Shown here: piece after piece, positions 11,133-23,888 of the stretch
Numbering within the stretch: the first letter of the stretch is position 1
Layout of the letters: every line of letters begins with the position of its first letter
Source: Hippasteria phrygiana
Taxonomy: Eukaryota; Echinodermata; Asteroidea; Valvatida; Goniasteridae
Assembly (NCBI GenBank): GCA_037893225.1
Contig: JAZGUH010000416.1
Span: 1 to 64,000 of the forward strand
DNA length: 64,000 nucleotides
Reading direction: 5' to 3'
Program-made: the position numbers and the translations under genes
Notes under the pieces: model-generated
Told to the model about the DNA's origin: nothing
Seen by the model: only the letters and a program-made list of their open reading frames with translations
Databases searched by the model: none

Positions 11133-12292
11133 GAGTTAACACTTGTGGAGAAAATTCAAACCTCGCAATGTTTATTTTCTTCCCGGCCACCATCTGTGTG
11201 CAGATTACCTTTTATTTATTGCTCCATGCCTGTCAAATTCCCTGGGGTATGGACTTGCTTTACTCATTCATAATTGCATGAAATATTAACCAAATTCAGT
11301 AATTTTGACATGTATGGATAGCTTAGATCTGGCGCTACATGTTGCAATTATCGGCGGCTTCTTAGAGTTAACACTTGTGGAGAAAATTCAAACCTCGCAA
11401 TGTTTATTTTCTTCCCGGCCACCATCTGTGTGCAGATTACCTTTTATTTATTGCTCCATGCCTGTCAAATTCCCTGGGGTATGGACTTGCTTTACTCATT
11501 CATAATTGCATGAAATATCAACCAAATTCAGTAATTTTGACATGTATGGATAGCTGAGATCTGGCGCTACATGTTGCAATTATCGGCGGCTTCTTAGAGT
11601 TAACACTTGTGGAGAAAATTCAAACCTCGCAATGTTTATTTTCTTCCCGGCCACCATCTGTGTGCAGATTACCTTTTATTTATTGCTCCATGCCTGTCAA
11701 ATTCCCTGGGGTATGGACTTGCTTTACTCATTCATAATTGCATGAAATATCAACCAAATTCAGTAATTTTGACATGTATGGATAGCTTAGATCTGGCGCT
11801 ACATGTTGCAATTATCGGCGGCTTCTTAGAGTTAACACTTGTGGAGAAAATTCAAACCTCGCAATGTTTATTTTCTTTCCGGCGAACATCTGTGTACATG
11901 TTACCGTCTATTTATTGCTCCATGCATGTCAAATTCCCTGGGGTATGGACTTGCTTTACTCATTCATAATTGCATGAAATATCAACCAAATTCAGTAATT
12001 TTGACATGTATGGATAGCTTAGATCTGGCGCTACATGTTGCAATTATCGGCGGCTTCTTAGAGTTAACACTTGTGGAGAAAATTCAAACCTCGCAATGTT
12101 TATTTTCTTCCCGGCCACCATCTGTGTGCAGATTACCTTTTATTTATTGCTCCATGCCTGTCCAATTCCCTGGGGTATGGACTTGCTTTACTCATTCATA
12201 ATTGCATGAAATATCAACCAAATTCAGTAATTTTGACATGTATGGATAGCTTAGATCTGGCGCTACATGTTGCAATTATCGGCGGCTTCTTA
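11133..12292. repeat. Five monomers: S1n S1 S1 S2 S1x
   Basis: Continues the trimer-like stretch with one extra monomer. Private changes are agctgag for agcttag near 11556 in the second monomer and ggcgaac for ggccaac near 11884 in the S2 copy. Neither recurs, so they arose after the last amplification here. Confidence 0.8.
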
Positions 12293-13684
12293 GAGTTAAC
12301 ACTTGTGGAGAAAATTCAAACCTCGCAATGTTTATTTTCTTCCCGGCCACCATCTGTGTGCAGATTACCTTTTATTTATTGCTCCATGCCTGTCAAATTC
12401 CCTGGGGTATGGACTTGCTTTACTCATTCATAATTGCATGAAATATCAACCAAATTCAGTAATTTTGCAATGTATGGATAGCTTAGATCTGGCGCTACAT
12501 GTTGCAATTATCGGCGGCTTCTTAGAGTTAAAACTTGTGGAGAAAATTCAAACCTCGCAATGTTTATTTTCTTTCCGGCCAACATCTGTGTACATGTTAC
12601 CGTCTATTTATTGCTCCATGCATGTCAAATTCCCTGGGGTATGGACTTGCTTTACTCATTCATAATTGCATGAAATATCAACCAAATTCAGTAATTTTGA
12701 CATGTATGGATAGCTTAGATCTGGCGCTACATGTTGCAATTATCGGCGGCTTCTTAGAGTTAACACTTGTGGAGAAAATTCAAACCTCGCAATGTTTATT
12801 TTCTTCCCGGCCACCATCTGTGTGCAGATTACCTTTTATTTATTGCTCCATGCCTGTCCAATTCCCTGGGGTATGGACTTGCTTTACTCATTCATAATTG
12901 CATGAAATATCAACCAAATTCAGTAATTTTGACATGTATGGATAGCTTAGATCTGGCGCTACATGTTGCAATTATCGGCGGCTTCTTAGAGTTAACACTT
13001 GTGGAGAAAATTCAAACCTCGCAATGTTTATTTTCTTCCCGGCCACCATCTGTGTGCAGATTACCTTTTATTTATTGCTCCATGCCTGTCAAATTCCCTG
13101 GGGTATGGACTTGCTTTACTCATTCATAATTGCATGAAATATCAACCAAATTCAGTAATTTTGACATGTATGGATAGCTTAGATCTGGCGCTACATGTTG
13201 CAATTATCGGCGGCTTCTTAGAGTTAACACTTGTGGAGAAAATTCAAACCTCGCAATGTTTATTTTCTTCCCGGCCACCATCTGTGTGCAGATTACCTTT
13301 TATTTATTGCTCCATGCCTGTCAAATTCCCTGGGGTATGGACTTGCTTTACTCATTCATAATTGCATGAAATATCAACCAAATTCAGTAATTTTGACATG
13401 TATGGATAGCTTAGATCTGGCGCTACATGTTGCAATTATCGGCGGCTTCTTAGAGTTAACACTTGTGGAGAAAATTCAAACCTCGCAATGTTTATTTTCT
13501 TTCCGGCCAACATCTGTGTACATGTTACCGTCTATTTATTGCTCCATGCATGTCAAATTCCCTGGGGTATGGACTTGCTTTACTCATTCATAATTGCATG
13601 AAATATCAACCAAATTCAGTAATTTTGACATGTATGGATAGCTTAGATCTGGCGCTACATGTTGCAATTATCGGCGGCTTCTTA
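12293..13684. repeat. Two trimers: S1k S2 S1x, S1 S1 S2
   Basis: The first trimer is the same as those at 6261 and 6957, about 6 kb upstream, including the k and x changes. The second is an S1 S1 S2 trimer. Together they have the 696-bp spacing of the earlier trimer stretch. Confidence 0.82.
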
Positions 13685-14612
13685 GAGTTAACACTTGTGG
13701 AGAAAATTCAAACCTCGCAATGTTTATTTTCTTCCCGGCCACCATCTGTGTGCAGATTACCTTTTATTTATTGCTCCATGCCTGTCAAATTCCCTGGGGT
13801 ATGGACTTGCTTTACTCATTCATAATTGCATGAAATATCAACCAAATTCAGTAATTTTGCCATGTATGGATAGCTTAGATCTGGCGCTACATGTTGCAAT
13901 TATCGGCGGCTTCTTAGAGTTAAAACTTGTGGAGAAAATTCAAACCTCGCAATGTTTATTTTCTTTCCGGCCAACATCTGTGTACATGTTACCTTTTATT
14001 TATTGCTCCATGCATGTCAAATTCCCTGGGGTATGGACTTGCTTTACTCATTCATAATTGCATGAAATATCAACCAAATTCAGTAATTTTGACATGTATG
14101 GATAGCTTAGATCTGGCGCTACATGTTGCAATTATCGGCGGCTTCTTAGAGTTAACACTTGTGGAGAAAATTCAAACCTCGCAATGTTTATTTTCTTCCC
14201 GGCCACCATCTGTGTGCAGATTACCTTTTATTTATTGCTCCATGCCTGTCAAATTCCCTGGGGTATGGACTTGCTTTACTCATTCATAATTGCATGAAAT
14301 ATCAACCAAATTCAGTAATTTTGCAATGTATGGATAGCTTAGATCTGGCGCTACATGTTGCAATTATCGGCGGCTTCTTAGAGTTAAAACTTGTGGAGAA
14401 AATTCAAACCTCGCAATGTTTATTTTCTTTCCGGCCAACATCTGTGTACATGTTACCGTCTATTTATTGCTCCATGCATGTCAAATTCCCTGGGGTATGG
14501 ACTTGCTTTACTCATTCATAATTGCATGAAATATCAACCAAATTCAGTAATTTTGACATGTATGGATAGCTTAGATCTGGCGCTACATGTTGCAATTATC
14601 GGCGGCTTCTTA
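13685..14612. repeat. Tetramer S1p S2f S1k S2
   Basis: Same order and suffix changes as 1621-2548 and 4869-5796. It joins the p-f dimer to the k-S2 dimer, showing that the two dimers were amplified together as well as apart. Confidence 0.85.
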
Positions 14613-15772
14613 GAGTTAACACTTGTGGAGAAAATTCAAACCTCGCAATGTTTATTTTCTTCCCGGCCACCATCTGTGTGCAGATTACCTTTTATTTATT
14701 GCTCCATGCCTGTCAAATTCCCTGGGGTATGGACTTGCTTTACTCATTCATAATTGCATGAAATATCAACCAAATTCAGTAATTTTGACATGTATGGATA
14801 GCTTAGATCTGGCGCTACATGTTGCAATTATCGGCGGCTTCTTAGAGTTAACACTTGTGGAGAAAATTCAAACCTCGCAATGTTTATTTTCTTTCCGGTC
14901 AACATCTGTGTACATGTTACCGTCTATTTATTGCTCCATGCATGTCAAATTCCCTGGGGTATGGACTTGCTTTACTCATTCATAATTGCATGAAATATCA
15001 ACCAAATTCAGTAATTTTGACATGTATGGATAGCTTAGATCTGGCGCTACATGTTGCAATTATCGGCGGCTTCTTAGAGTTAACACTTGTGGAGAAAATT
15101 CAAACCTCGCAATGTTTATTTTCTTCCCGGCCACCATCTGTGTGCAGATTACCTTTTATTTATTGCTCCATGCCTGTCAAATTCCCTGGGGTATGGACTT
15201 GCTTTACTCATTCATAATTGCATGAAATATCAACCAAATTCAGTAATTTTGCAATGTATGGATAGCTTAGATCTGGCGCTACATGTTGCAATTATCGGCG
15301 GCTTCTTAGAGTTAAAACTTGTGGAGAAAATTCAAACCTCGCAATGTTTATTTTCTTTCCGGCCAACATCTGTGTACATGTTACCGTCTATTTATTGCTC
15401 CATGCATGTCAAATTCCCTGGGGTATGGACTTGCTTTACTCATTCATAATTGCATGAAATATCAACCAAATTCAGTAATTTTGACATGTATGGATAGCTT
15501 AGATCTGGCGCTACATGTTGCAATTATCGGCGGCTTCTTAGAGTTAAAACTTGTGGAGAAAATTCAAACCTCGCAATGTTTATTTTCTTTCCGGCCAACA
15601 TCTGTGTACATGTTACCGTCTATTTATTGCTCCATGCATGTCAAATTCCCTGGGGTATGGACTTGCTTTACTCATTCATAATTGCATGAAATATCAACCA
15701 AATTCAGTAATTTTGACATGTATGGATAGCTTAGATCTGGCGCTACATGTTGCAATTATCGGCGGCTTCTTA
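14613..15772. repeat. 1,160-bp pentamer higher-order repeat, copy 1
   Basis: Order S1 S2 S1k S2 S2. The first S2 has a private change, ggtcaac for ggccaac, near 14899. The two final S2 monomers lie side by side, which is rare in the window. The adjacent copy repeats all of this. Confidence 0.9.
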
Positions 15773-16932
15773 GAGTTAACACTTGTGGAGAAAATTCAAA
15801 CCTCGCAATGTTTATTTTCTTCCCGGCCACCATCTGTGTGCAGATTACCTTTTATTTATTGCTCCATGCCTGTCAAATTCCCTGGGGTATGGACTTGCTT
15901 TACTCATTCATAATTGCATGAAATATCAACCAAATTCAGTAATTTTGACATGTATGGATAGCTTAGATCTGGCGCTACATGTTGCAATTATCGGCGGCTT
16001 CTTAGAGTTAACACTTGTGGAGAAAATTCAAACCTCGCAATGTTTATTTTCTTTCCGGTCAACATCTGTGTACATGTTACCGTCTATTTATTGCTCCATG
16101 CATGTCAAATTCCCTGGGGTATGGACTTGCTTTACTCATTCATAATTGCATGAAATATCAACCAAATTCAGTAATTTTGACATGTATGGATAGCTTAGAT
16201 CTGGCGCTACATGTTGCAATTATCGGCGGCTTCTTAGAGTTAACACTTGTGGAGAAAATTCAAACCTCGCAATGTTTATTTTCTTCCCGGCCACCATCTG
16301 TGTGCAGATTACCTTTTATTTATTGCTCCATGCCTGTCAAATTCCCTGGGGTATGGACTTGCTTTACTCATTCATAATTGCATGAAATATCAACCAAATT
16401 CAGTAATTTTGCAATGTATGGATAGCTTAGATCTGGCGCTACATGTTGCAATTATCGGCGGCTTCTTAGAGTTAAAACTTGTGGAGAAAATTCAAACCTC
16501 GCAATGTTTATTTTCTTTCCGGCCAACATCTGTGTACATGTTACCGTCTATTTATTGCTCCATGCATGTCAAATTCCCTGGGGTATGGACTTGCTTTACT
16601 CATTCATAATTGCATGAAATATCAACCAAATTCAGTAATTTTGACATGTATGGATAGCTTAGATCTGGCGCTACATGTTGCAATTATCGGCGGCTTCTTA
16701 GAGTTAAAACTTGTGGAGAAAATTCAAACCTCGCAATGTTTATTTTCTTTCCGGCCAACATCTGTGTACATGTTACCGTCTATTTATTGCTCCATGCATG
16801 TCAAATTCCCTGGGGTATGGACTTGCTTTACTCATTCATAATTGCATGAAATATCAACCAAATTCAGTAATTTTGACATGTATGGATAGCTTAGATCTGG
16901 CGCTACATGTTGCAATTATCGGCGGCTTCTTA
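15773..16932. repeat. 1,160-bp pentamer higher-order repeat, copy 2
   Basis: Direct repeat of 14613-15772, including the otherwise unique ggtcaac change near 16059 and the S2-S2 neighbour pair. I saw no differences between the copies. Confidence 0.9.
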
Positions 16933-17860
16933 GAGTTAACACTTGTGGAGAAAATTCAAACCTCGCAATGTTTATTTTCTTCCCGGCCACCATCTGTGTG
17001 CAGATTACCTTTTATTTATTGCTCCATGCCTGTCAAATTCCCTGGGGTATGGACTTGCTTTACTCATTCATAATTGCATGAAATATCAACCAAATTCAGT
17101 AATTTTGACATGTATGGATAGCTTAGATCTGGCGCTACATGTTGCAATTATCGGCGGCTTCTTAGAGTTAACACTTGTGGAGAAAATTCAAACCTCGCAA
17201 TGTTTATTTTCTTCCCGGCCACCATCTGTGTGCAGATTACCTTTTATTTATTGCTCCATGCCTGTCAAATTCCCTGGGGTATGGACTTGCTTTACTCATT
17301 CATAATTGCATGAAATATCAACCAAATTCAGTAATTTTGACATGTATGGATAGCTTAGATCTGGCGCTACATGTTGCAATTATCGGCGGCTTCTTAGAGT
17401 TAACACTTGTGGAGAAAATTCAAACCTCGCAATGTTTATTTTCTTTCCGGCCAACATCTGTGTACATGTTACCGTCTATTTATTGCTCCATGCATGTCAA
17501 ATTCCCTGGGGTATGGACTTGCTTTACTCATTCATAATTGCATGAAATATCAACCAAATTCAGTAATTTTGACAGGTATGGATAGCTTAGATCTGGCGCT
17601 ACATGTTGCAATTATCGGCGGCTTCTTAGAGTTAACACTTGTGGAGAAAATTCAAACCTCGCAATGTTTATTTTCTTCCCGGCCACCATCTGTGTGCAGA
17701 TTACCTTTTATTTATTGCTCCATGCCTGTCAAATTCCCTGGGGTATGGACTTGCTTTACTCATTCATAATTGCATGAAATATCAACCAAATTCAGTAATT
17801 TTGACATGTATGGATAGCTTAGATCTGGCGCTACATGTTGCAATTATCGGCGGCTTCTGA
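16933..17860. repeat. Last four monomers of Region I: S1 S1 S2 S1
   Basis: Plain S1 S1 S2 followed by S1. The S2 copy has a private gacaggtatgg (near 17575). The last S1 ends in ggcttctga (t231g at 17859), the change that precedes nearly every S3 monomer, and so marks the junction into Region II. Confidence 0.85.
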
Positions 17861-19019
17861 GAGTTAAAACTTGTGGAGAAAATTCAAACCTCGCAATGTT
17901 TATTTTCTTCCCAGCCAACATCTGTGTACATGTTACCGTCTATTTATTGCTCCATGCATGTCAAATTCCCTGGGGTATGGACTTGCTTTACTCATTCATA
18001 ATTGCATGAAATATCAACCAAATTCAGTAATTTTGACATGTATGGATAGCTTAGATCTGGCGCTACATGTTGCAATTATCGGCGGCTTCTTAGAGTTAAC
18101 ACTTGTGGAGAAAATTCAAACCTCGCAATGTTTATTTTCTTCCCGGCCACCATCTGTGTGCAGATTACCTTTTATTTATTGCTCCATGCCTGTCAAATTC
18201 CATGGGGTATGGACTTGCTTTACCCATTCATAATTGCATGAAATATCAACCAAATTCAGTAATTTTGACATGTATGGATAGCTTAGATCTGGCGCTACAT
18301 GTTGCAATTATCGGCGGCTTCTTAGAGTTAAAACTTGTGGAGAAAATTCAAACCTCGCAATGTTTATTTTCTTTCCGGCCAACATCTGTGTGCATATTAC
18401 CTTCTATTTATTGCTCCATGCCTGTCAAATTCCCTGGGGTATGACTTGCTTTACTCATTCATAATTGCATGAAATATCAACCAAATTCAGTAATTTTGAC
18501 ATGTATGGATAGCTTAGATCTGGCGCTACATGTTGCAATTATCGGCGGCTTCTTAGAGTTAAAACTTGTGGAGAAAATTCAAACCTCGCAATGTTTATTT
18601 TCTTCCCGGCCACCATCTGTGTGCAGATTACCTGTTATTTATTGCTCCATGCCTGTCAAATTCCATGGGGTATGGACTTGCTTTACTCATTCATAATTGC
18701 ATGAAATATCAACCAAATTCAGTAATTTTGACATGTATGGATAGCTTAGATCTGGCGCTACATGTTGCAATTATCGGCGGCTTCTTAGAGTTAACACTTG
18801 TGGAGAAAATTCAAACCTCGCAATGTTTATTTTCTTCCCGGCCACCATCTGTGTGCAGATTACCTTTTATTTATTGCTCCATGCCTGTCAAATTCCCTGG
18901 GGTATGGACTTGCTTTACTCATTCATAATTGCATGAAATATCAACCAAATTCAGTAATTTTGACATGTATGGATAGCTTAGATCTGGCGCTACATGTTGC
19001 AATTATCGGCGGCTTCTTA

Positions 19020-19251
19020 GAGTTAACACTTGTGGAGAAAATTCAAACCTCGCAATGTTTATTTTCTTCCCGGCCACCATCTGTGTGCAGATTACCTTTT
19101 ATTTATTGCTCCATGCCTGTCAAATTCCATGGGGTATGGACTTGCTTTACTCATTCATAATTGCATGAAATATCAACCAAATTCAGTAATTTTGACATGT
19201 ATGGATAGCTTAGATCTGGCGCTACATGTTGCAATTATCGGCGGCTTCTTA
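19020..19251. repeat. Type S1h reference monomer
   Basis: S1 with c110a, turning ttccctgggg into ttccatgggg and making an NcoI site (CCATGG). About 38 copies. In Region II it is followed mostly by S4. Copies with the extra v change (aattgtgac) occur only after S3, at 39423, 44060, 51943, 53333, 55188, 57739 and 63766. Confidence 0.92.
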
Positions 19252-19482
19252 GAGTTAAAACTTGTGGAGAAAATTCAAACCTCGCAATGTTTATTTTCTT
19301 TCCGGCCAACATCTGTGTGCATATTACCTTCTATTTATTGCTCCATGCCTGTCAAATTCCCTGGGGTATGACTTGCTTTACTCATTCATAATTGCATGAA
19401 ATATCAACCAAATTCAGTAATTTTGACATGTATGGATAGCTTAGATCTGGCGCTACATGTTGCAATTATCGGCGGCTTCTTA
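19252..19482. repeat. Type S4 reference monomer, 231 bp
   Basis: S4 has t50, a58 and t71 as in S2 but g68, a72, t78 and c98 as in S1, with c80; the centre reads gtgcatattaccttcta. It lacks one g of gtatggac (gtatgact). The 32 S4 copies account exactly for the shortfall of 32 bases from a pure 232-bp register. Position 8 is a. The deletion is the only recurrent indel in the window, so all S4 copies descend from one event. Confidence 0.95.
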
Positions 19483-19714
19483 GAGTTAAAACTTGTGGAG
19501 AAAATTCAAACCTCGCAATGTTTATTTTCTTCCCGGCCACCATCTGTGTGCAGATTACCTGTTATTTATTGCTCCATGCCTGTCAAATTCCATGGGGTAT
19601 GGACTTGCTTTACTCATTCATAATTGCATGAAATATCAACCAAATTCAGTAATTTTGACATGTATGGATAGCTTAGATCTGGCGCTACATGTTGCAATTA
19701 TCGGCGGCTTCTTA
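19483..19714. repeat. Type S5 reference monomer
   Basis: S1h with t79g (ttacctgtta) and a8. About 30 copies, all in Region II. It follows S4 or S1t in nearly every case. It shares the NcoI site of S1h except in the two copies with t111c (46951 and 59934). Confidence 0.93.
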
Positions 19715-20873
19715 GAGTTAACACTTGTGGAGAAAATTCAAACCTCGCAATGTTTATTTTCTTCCCGGCCACCATCTGTGTGCAGATTACCTTTTATTTA
19801 TTGCTCCATGCCTGTCAAATTCCCTGGGGTATGGACTTGCTTTACTCATTCATAATTGCATGAAATATCAACCAAATTCAGTAATTTTGACATGTATGGA
19901 TAGCTTAGATCTGGCGCTACATGTTGCAATTACCGGCGGCTTCTTAGAGTTAAAACTTGTGGAGAAAATTCAAACCTCGCAATGTTTATTTTCTTCCCGG
20001 CCACCATCTGTGTGCAGATTACCTGTTATTTATTGCTCCATGCCTGTCAAATTCCATGGGGTATGGACTTGCTTTACTCATTCATAATTGCATGAAATAT
20101 CAACCAAATTCAGTAATTTTGACATGTATGGATAGCTTAGATCTGGCGCTACATGTTGCAATTATCGGCGGCTTCTTAGAGTTAACACTTGTGGAGAAAA
20201 TTCAAACCTCGCAATGTTTATTTTCTTCCCGGCCACCATCTGTGTGCAGATTACCTTTTATTTATTGCTCCATGCCTGTCAAATTCCCTGGGGTATGGAC
20301 TTGCTTTACTCATTCATAATTGCATGAAATATCAACCAAATTCAGTAATTTTGACATGTATGGATAGCTTAGATCTGGCGCTACATGTTGCAATTATCGG
20401 CGGCTTCTTAGAGTTAACACTTGTGGAGAAAATTCAAACCTCGCAATGTTTATTTTCTTCCCGGCCACCATCTGTGTGCAGATTACCTTTTATTTATTGC
20501 TCCATGCCTGTCAAATTCCCTGGGGTATGGACTTGCTTTACTCATTCATAATTGCATGAAATATCAACCAAATTCAGTAATTTTGACATGTATGGATAGC
20601 TTAGATCTGGCGCTACATGTTGCAATTATCGGCGGCTTCTTAGAGTTAAAACTTGTGGAGAAAATTCAAACCTCGCAATGTTTATTTTCTTTCCGGCCAA
20701 CATCTGTGTGCATATTACCTTCTATTTATTGCTCCATGCCTGTCAAATTCCCTGGGGTATGACTTGCTTTACTCATTCATAATTGCATGAAATATCAACC
20801 AAATTCAGTAATTTTGACATGTATGGATAGCTTAGATCTGGCGCTACATGTTGCAATTATCGGCGGCTTCTTA

Positions 20874-22728
20874 GAGTTAACACTTGTGGAGAAAATTCAA
20901 ACCTCGCAATGTTTATTTTCTTCCCGGCCACCATCTGTGTGCAGATTACCTTTTATTTATTGCTCCATGCCTGTCAAATTCCCTGGGGTATGGACTTGCT
21001 TTACTCATTCATAATTGCATGAAATATCAACCAAATTCAGTAATTTTGACATGTATGGATAGCTTAGATCTGGCGCTACATGTTGCAATTATCGGCGGCT
21101 TCTTAGAGTTAACACTTGTGGAGAAAATTCAAACCTCGCAATGTTTATTTTCTTCCCGGCCACCATCTGTGTGCAGATTACCTTTTATTTATTGCTCCAT
21201 GCCTGTCAAATTCCATGGGGTATGGACTTGCTTTACTCATTCATAATTGCATGAAATATCAACCAAATTCAGTAATTTTGACATGTATGGATAGCTTAGA
21301 TCTGGCGCTACATGTTGCAATTATCGGCGGCTTCTTAGAGTTAAAACTTGTGGAGAAAATTCAAACCTCGCAATGTTTATTTTCTTTCCGGCCAACATCT
21401 GTGTGCATATTACCTTCTATTTATTGCTCCATGCCTGTCAAATTCCCTGGGGTATGACTTGCTTTACTCATTCATAATTGCATGAAATATCAACCAAATT
21501 CAGTAATTTTGACATGTATGGATAGCTTAGATCTGGCGCTACATGTTGCAATTATCGGCGGCTTCTTAGAGTTAAAACTTGTGGAGAAAATTCAAACCTC
21601 GCAATGTTTATTTTCTTCCCGGCCACCATCTGTGTGCAGATTACCTGTTATTTATTGCTCCATGCCTGTCAAATTCCATGGGGTATGGACTTGCTTTACT
21701 CATTCATAATTGCATGAAATATCAACCAAATTCGGTAATTTTGACATGTATGGATAGCTTAGATCTGGCGCTACATGTTGCAATTATCGGCGGCTTCTTA
21801 GAGTTAACACTTGTGGAGAAAATTCAAACCTCGCAATGTTTATTTTCTTCCCGGCCACCATCTGTGTGCAGATTACCTTTTATTTATTGCTCCATGCCTG
21901 TCAAATTCCCTGGGGTATGGACTTGCTTTACTCATTCATAATTGCATGAAATATCAACCAAATTCAGTAATTTTGACATGTATGGATAGCTTAGATCTGG
22001 CGCTACATGTTGCAATTACCGGCGGCTTCTTAGAGTTAAAACTTGTGGAGAAAATTCAAACCTCGCAATGTTTATTTTCTTCCCGGCCACCATCTGTGTG
22101 CAGATTACCTGTTATTTATTGCTCCATGCCTGTCAAATTCCATGGGGTATGGACTTGCTTTACTCATTCATAATTGCATGAAATATCAACCAAATTCAGT
22201 AATTTTGACATGTATGGATAGCTTAGATCTGGCGCTACATGTTGCAATTATCGGCGGCTTCTTAGAGTTAACACTTGTGGAGAAAATTCAAACCTCGCAA
22301 TGTTTATTTTCTTCCCGGCCACCATCTGTGTGCAGATTACCTTTTATTTATTGCTCCATGCCTGTCAAATTCCCTGGGGTATGGACTTGCTTTACTCATT
22401 CATAATTGCATGAAATATCAACCAAATTCAGTAATTTTGACATGTATGGATAGCTTAGATCTGGCGCTACATGTTGCAATTATCGGCGGCTTCTTAGAGT
22501 TAACACTTGTGGAGAAAATTCAAACCTCGCAATGTTTATTTTCTTCCCGGCCACCATCTGTGTGCAGATTACCTTTTATTTATTGCTCCATGCCTGTCAA
22601 ATTCCCTGGGGTATGGACTTGCTTTACTCATTCATAATTGCATGAAATATCAACCAAATTCAGTAATTTTGACATGTATGGATAGCTTAGATCTGGCGCT
22701 ACATGTTGCAATTATCGGCGGCTTCTTA
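20874..22728. repeat. Nine-monomer internal duplication, copy 2 (shared eight monomers)
   Basis: S1 S1h S4 S5 S1t S5 S1 S1, the same eight monomers as from 18788. The S5 copy has a private ttcggtaatt near 21734 that copy 1 lacks. After this block the unit continues with S1 S2 S1 S1. Confidence 0.83.
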
Positions 22729-23656
22729 GAGTTAACACTTGTGGAGAAAATTCAAACCTCGCAATGTTTATTTTCTTCCCGGCCACCATCTGTGTGCAGA
22801 TTACCTTTTATTTATTGCTCCATGCCTGTCAAATTCCCTGGGGTATGGACTTGCTTTACTCATTCATAATTGCATGAAATATCAACCAAATTCAGTAATT
22901 TTGACATGTATGGATAGCTTAGATCTGGCGCTACATGTTGCAATTATCGGCGGCTTCTTAGAGTTAACACTTGTGGAGAAAATTCAAACCTCGCAATGTT
23001 TATTTTCTTTCCGGCCAACATCTGTGTACATGTTACCGTCTATTTATTGCTCCATGCATGTCAAATTCCCTGGGGTATGGACTTGCTTTACTCATTCATA
23101 ATTGCATGAAATATCAACCAAATTCAGTAATTTTGACATGTATGGATAGCTTAGATCTGGCGCTACATGTTGCAATTATCGGCGGCTTCTTAGAGTTAAC
23201 ACTTGTGGAGAAAATTCAAACCTCGCAATGTTTATTTTCTTCCCGGCCACCATCTGTGTGCAGATTACCTTTTATTTATTGCTCCATGCCTGTCAAATTC
23301 CCTGGGGTATGGACTTGCTTTACTCATTCATAATTGCATGAAATATCAACCAAATTCAGTAATTTTGACATGTATGGATAGCTTAGATCTGGCGCTACAT
23401 GTTGCAATTATCGGCGGCTTCTTAGAGTTAACACTTGTGGAGAAAATTCAAACCTCGCAATGTTTATTTTCTTCCCGGCCACCATCTGTGTGCAGATTAC
23501 CTTTTATTTATTGCTCCATGCCTGTCAAATTCCCTGGGGTATGGACTTGCTTTACTCATTCATAATTGCATGAAATATCAACCAAATTCAGTAATTTTGA
23601 CATGTATGGATAGCTTAGATCTGGCGCTACATGTTGCAATTATCGGCGGCTTCTGA

Positions 23657-23888
23657 GAGTTAAAACTTGTGGAGAAAATTCAAACCTCGCAATGTTTATT
23701 TTCTTCCCAGCCAACATCTGTGTACATGTTACCGTCTATTTATTGCTCCATGCATGTCAAATTCCCTGGGGTATGGACTTGCTTTACTCATTCATAATTG
23801 CATGAAATATCAACCAAATTCAGTAATTTTGACATGTATGGATAGCTTAGATCTGGCGCTACATGTTGCAATTATCGGCGGCTTCTTA
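23657..23888. repeat. Type S3 reference monomer, start of higher-order units
   Basis: S3 has c50, g53a (cccagcc), and S2 states from 58 to 98, with a8. The preceding monomer usually ends in t231g. The g53a change removes the CCGG site and one CpG present in the other types, and has the form of a CpG-to-CpA transition. S3 is the natural start marker of Region II higher-order units. Confidence 0.92.

Larger units (their letters stand above)
230..17860. repeat. Region I: S1/S2-dominated part of the array
   Basis: About 76 monomers. Apart from a short start block (S3, S1h, S4, S6 within 692-1620) and one S1h at 8349, the region is made only of S1 (with p, k, w, y, n and x variants), S2 and S2f. 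S5 is absent and S4 occurs once. Higher-order repeats are short: dimers S1-S2, trimers (696 bp), a pentamer (1,160 bp) and a hexamer (1,392 bp). The switch to Region II is abrupt, at the first t231g change followed by an S3 monomer. Confidence 0.85.
18788..20873. repeat. Nine-monomer internal duplication, copy 1
   Basis: S1 S1h S4 S5 S1t S5 S1 S1 S4, 2,086 bp. The first eight monomers recur in order from 20874, including the t change (attaccgg). The final S4 sits where copy 2 has an S1, so the junction probably lies inside that monomer. Confidence 0.85.
17861..23656. repeat. Expanded higher-order unit, 25 monomers
   Basis: Order S3 S1h S4 S5 S1 S1h S4 S5 S1t S5 S1 S1 S4 S1 S1h S4 S5 S1t S5 S1 S1 S1 S2 S1 S1. 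It equals the 15-monomer plan plus a nine-monomer internal duplication and one extra S1 before the end. The first S1h has a private tacccattc (near 18224). Length is 5,796 bp, matching 25 units with four S4. Confidence 0.88.
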
